In this document: positions 5,286 through 5,738 of the stretch, in pieces
Layout: each line of letters starts with the position of its first letter
Position numbering within the stretch: position 1 is the stretch's first letter
Assembly: GCA_034005635.1 (NCBI GenBank)
Contig: JAVEUJ010000150.1
Location: 1 to 5,738, forward strand
Origin: JAAZFE01 sp034005635
GTDB taxonomy: Bacteria; Verrucomicrobiota; Kiritimatiellia; CAIQIC01; Lenti-01
Direction: 5' to 3'
DNA: 5,738 bases
Notes under the pieces: model-generated
Database searches by the model: none
Seen by the model: only the letters and a program-made list of their open reading frames with translations
Told to the model about the DNA's origin: nothing
Position numbers and translations under genes: made by a program

Positions 5286-5738
5286 ATGGAACCGCGCCTA
5301 AATTACAAGCGAACCAGCCCCGATGGTATTAAAGCCATGGTGGGATTGGAAAACTACGTTCACAACAGCGGGCTGAATTCGTCATTACTGAATCTCGTGA
5401 AGACGCGCGCCTCGCAGATCAACGGCTGTGCGTGGTGCATTGACATGCACACCAAAGATGCCCGTGCTGCTGGCGAAACTGAACAACGGCTGTATGGGTT
5501 AAGCGCCTGGCGCGAAACACCGTACTATAGCGAACAGGAGCGCGCCGCGCTGCTCTGGACGGAAGCCGTCACCCTCGTAGATCAGACCCAAATCCCGGAT
5601 GCCGTGTACGAGTCCGTTCATCCCCATTTTACTGAAAAAGAACTTGTCGATCTCACGCTGGCCATCGTGGCCATCAATGGCTGGAACCGATTGGCCATTG
5701 CCTTTCGCGCCGTGCCCGGCACCTATCGGTCACCGGAG
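5286..5738 (+). CDS. AhpD/carboxymuconolactone decarboxylase-family protein (3' partial)
   Basis: The frame is open for 151 codons from ATG 5286 to the window end without a stop. The protein opens MEPRLNYKRTSPDGIKAM and carries the AhpD-type redox motif CAWCIDMH, with C48, C51 and H55 (CxxCxxxH), inside the sequence LVKTRASQINGCAWCIDMHTKDAR. AhpD-like proteins use such a dithiol for peroxidase activity or for handing electrons to peroxiredoxins. The later blocks (LSAWRETPYYSEQERAALLWTEAVTL, ELVDLTLAIVAINGWNRLAIAFRAVPGTY) match the compact single-domain peroxidase-related branch of about 150-155 aa. Only a few C-terminal residues are therefore probably missing. It follows ric by 13 bases with its own strong ribosome site, which points to a shared oxidative or nitrosative stress role. 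The physiological substrate is unknown, and there is no adjacent ahpC in view. Confidence 0.93.
   Translation, partial: MEPRLNYKRTSPDGIKAMVGLENYVHNSGLNSSLLNLVKTRASQINGCAWCIDMHTKDARAAGETEQRLYGLSAWRETPYYSEQERAALLWTEAVTLVDQTQIPDAVYESVHPHFTEKELVDLTLAIVAINGWNRLAIAFRAVPGTYRSPE

Overview
The window reads as part of a Gram-negative-type bacterial chromosome. It is moderately GC-rich, with tight gene packing on either side of one long convergent gap. No single gene fixes the taxon. A heptose-kinase-like GHMP kinase next to a glycosyltransferase suggests cell-surface polysaccharide synthesis. A lone ilvD and a ric-ahpD pair add ordinary metabolic and stress genes. A deep-branching environmental lineage, for instance in the PVC or Acidobacteria direction, is only a guess.

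Layout. (1) Bases 1-1966, plus strand: the 3' part of a GHMP-family sugar kinase whose stop overlaps the start of a complete GT-B glycosyltransferase (404 aa), so the two are probably translationally coupled in a glycan-biosynthesis operon. (2) Bases 1967-2559: a 593-base non-coding gap between convergent genes. It holds two near-identical 26-bp palindromes in a ~51-bp direct repeat with a period of 166 bp. A separate inverted repeat with perfect 11-bp arms sits between them, and a GC-rich hairpin lies just beyond the ilvD stop. (3) Bases 2560-4254, minus strand: complete ilvD (dihydroxy-acid dehydratase, 564 aa, all three cluster cysteines present). (4) Bases 4255-4495: a divergent regulatory gap with an extended -10 promoter candidate and a repeat-containing leader in front of ric. 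(5) Bases 4496-5738, plus strand: ric (di-iron iron-sulfur cluster repair protein, 258 aa), then after 13 bases an AhpD/CMD-family protein with a CxxCxxxH motif that runs off the window end.

How the genes work together. The first two genes probably build or attach a sugar of a surface glycan. IlvD makes the 2-oxo acids for valine and isoleucine using an oxidant- and NO-sensitive Fe-S cluster. Divergent from it is a stress operon of an Fe-S repair protein and a peroxidase-related protein, so a labile Fe-S enzyme and its likely repair factor share one intergenic region. The most unusual part is the palindrome-rich block at about 2242-2533. No new protein-coding system is visible; every substantial gene belongs to a recognised family.
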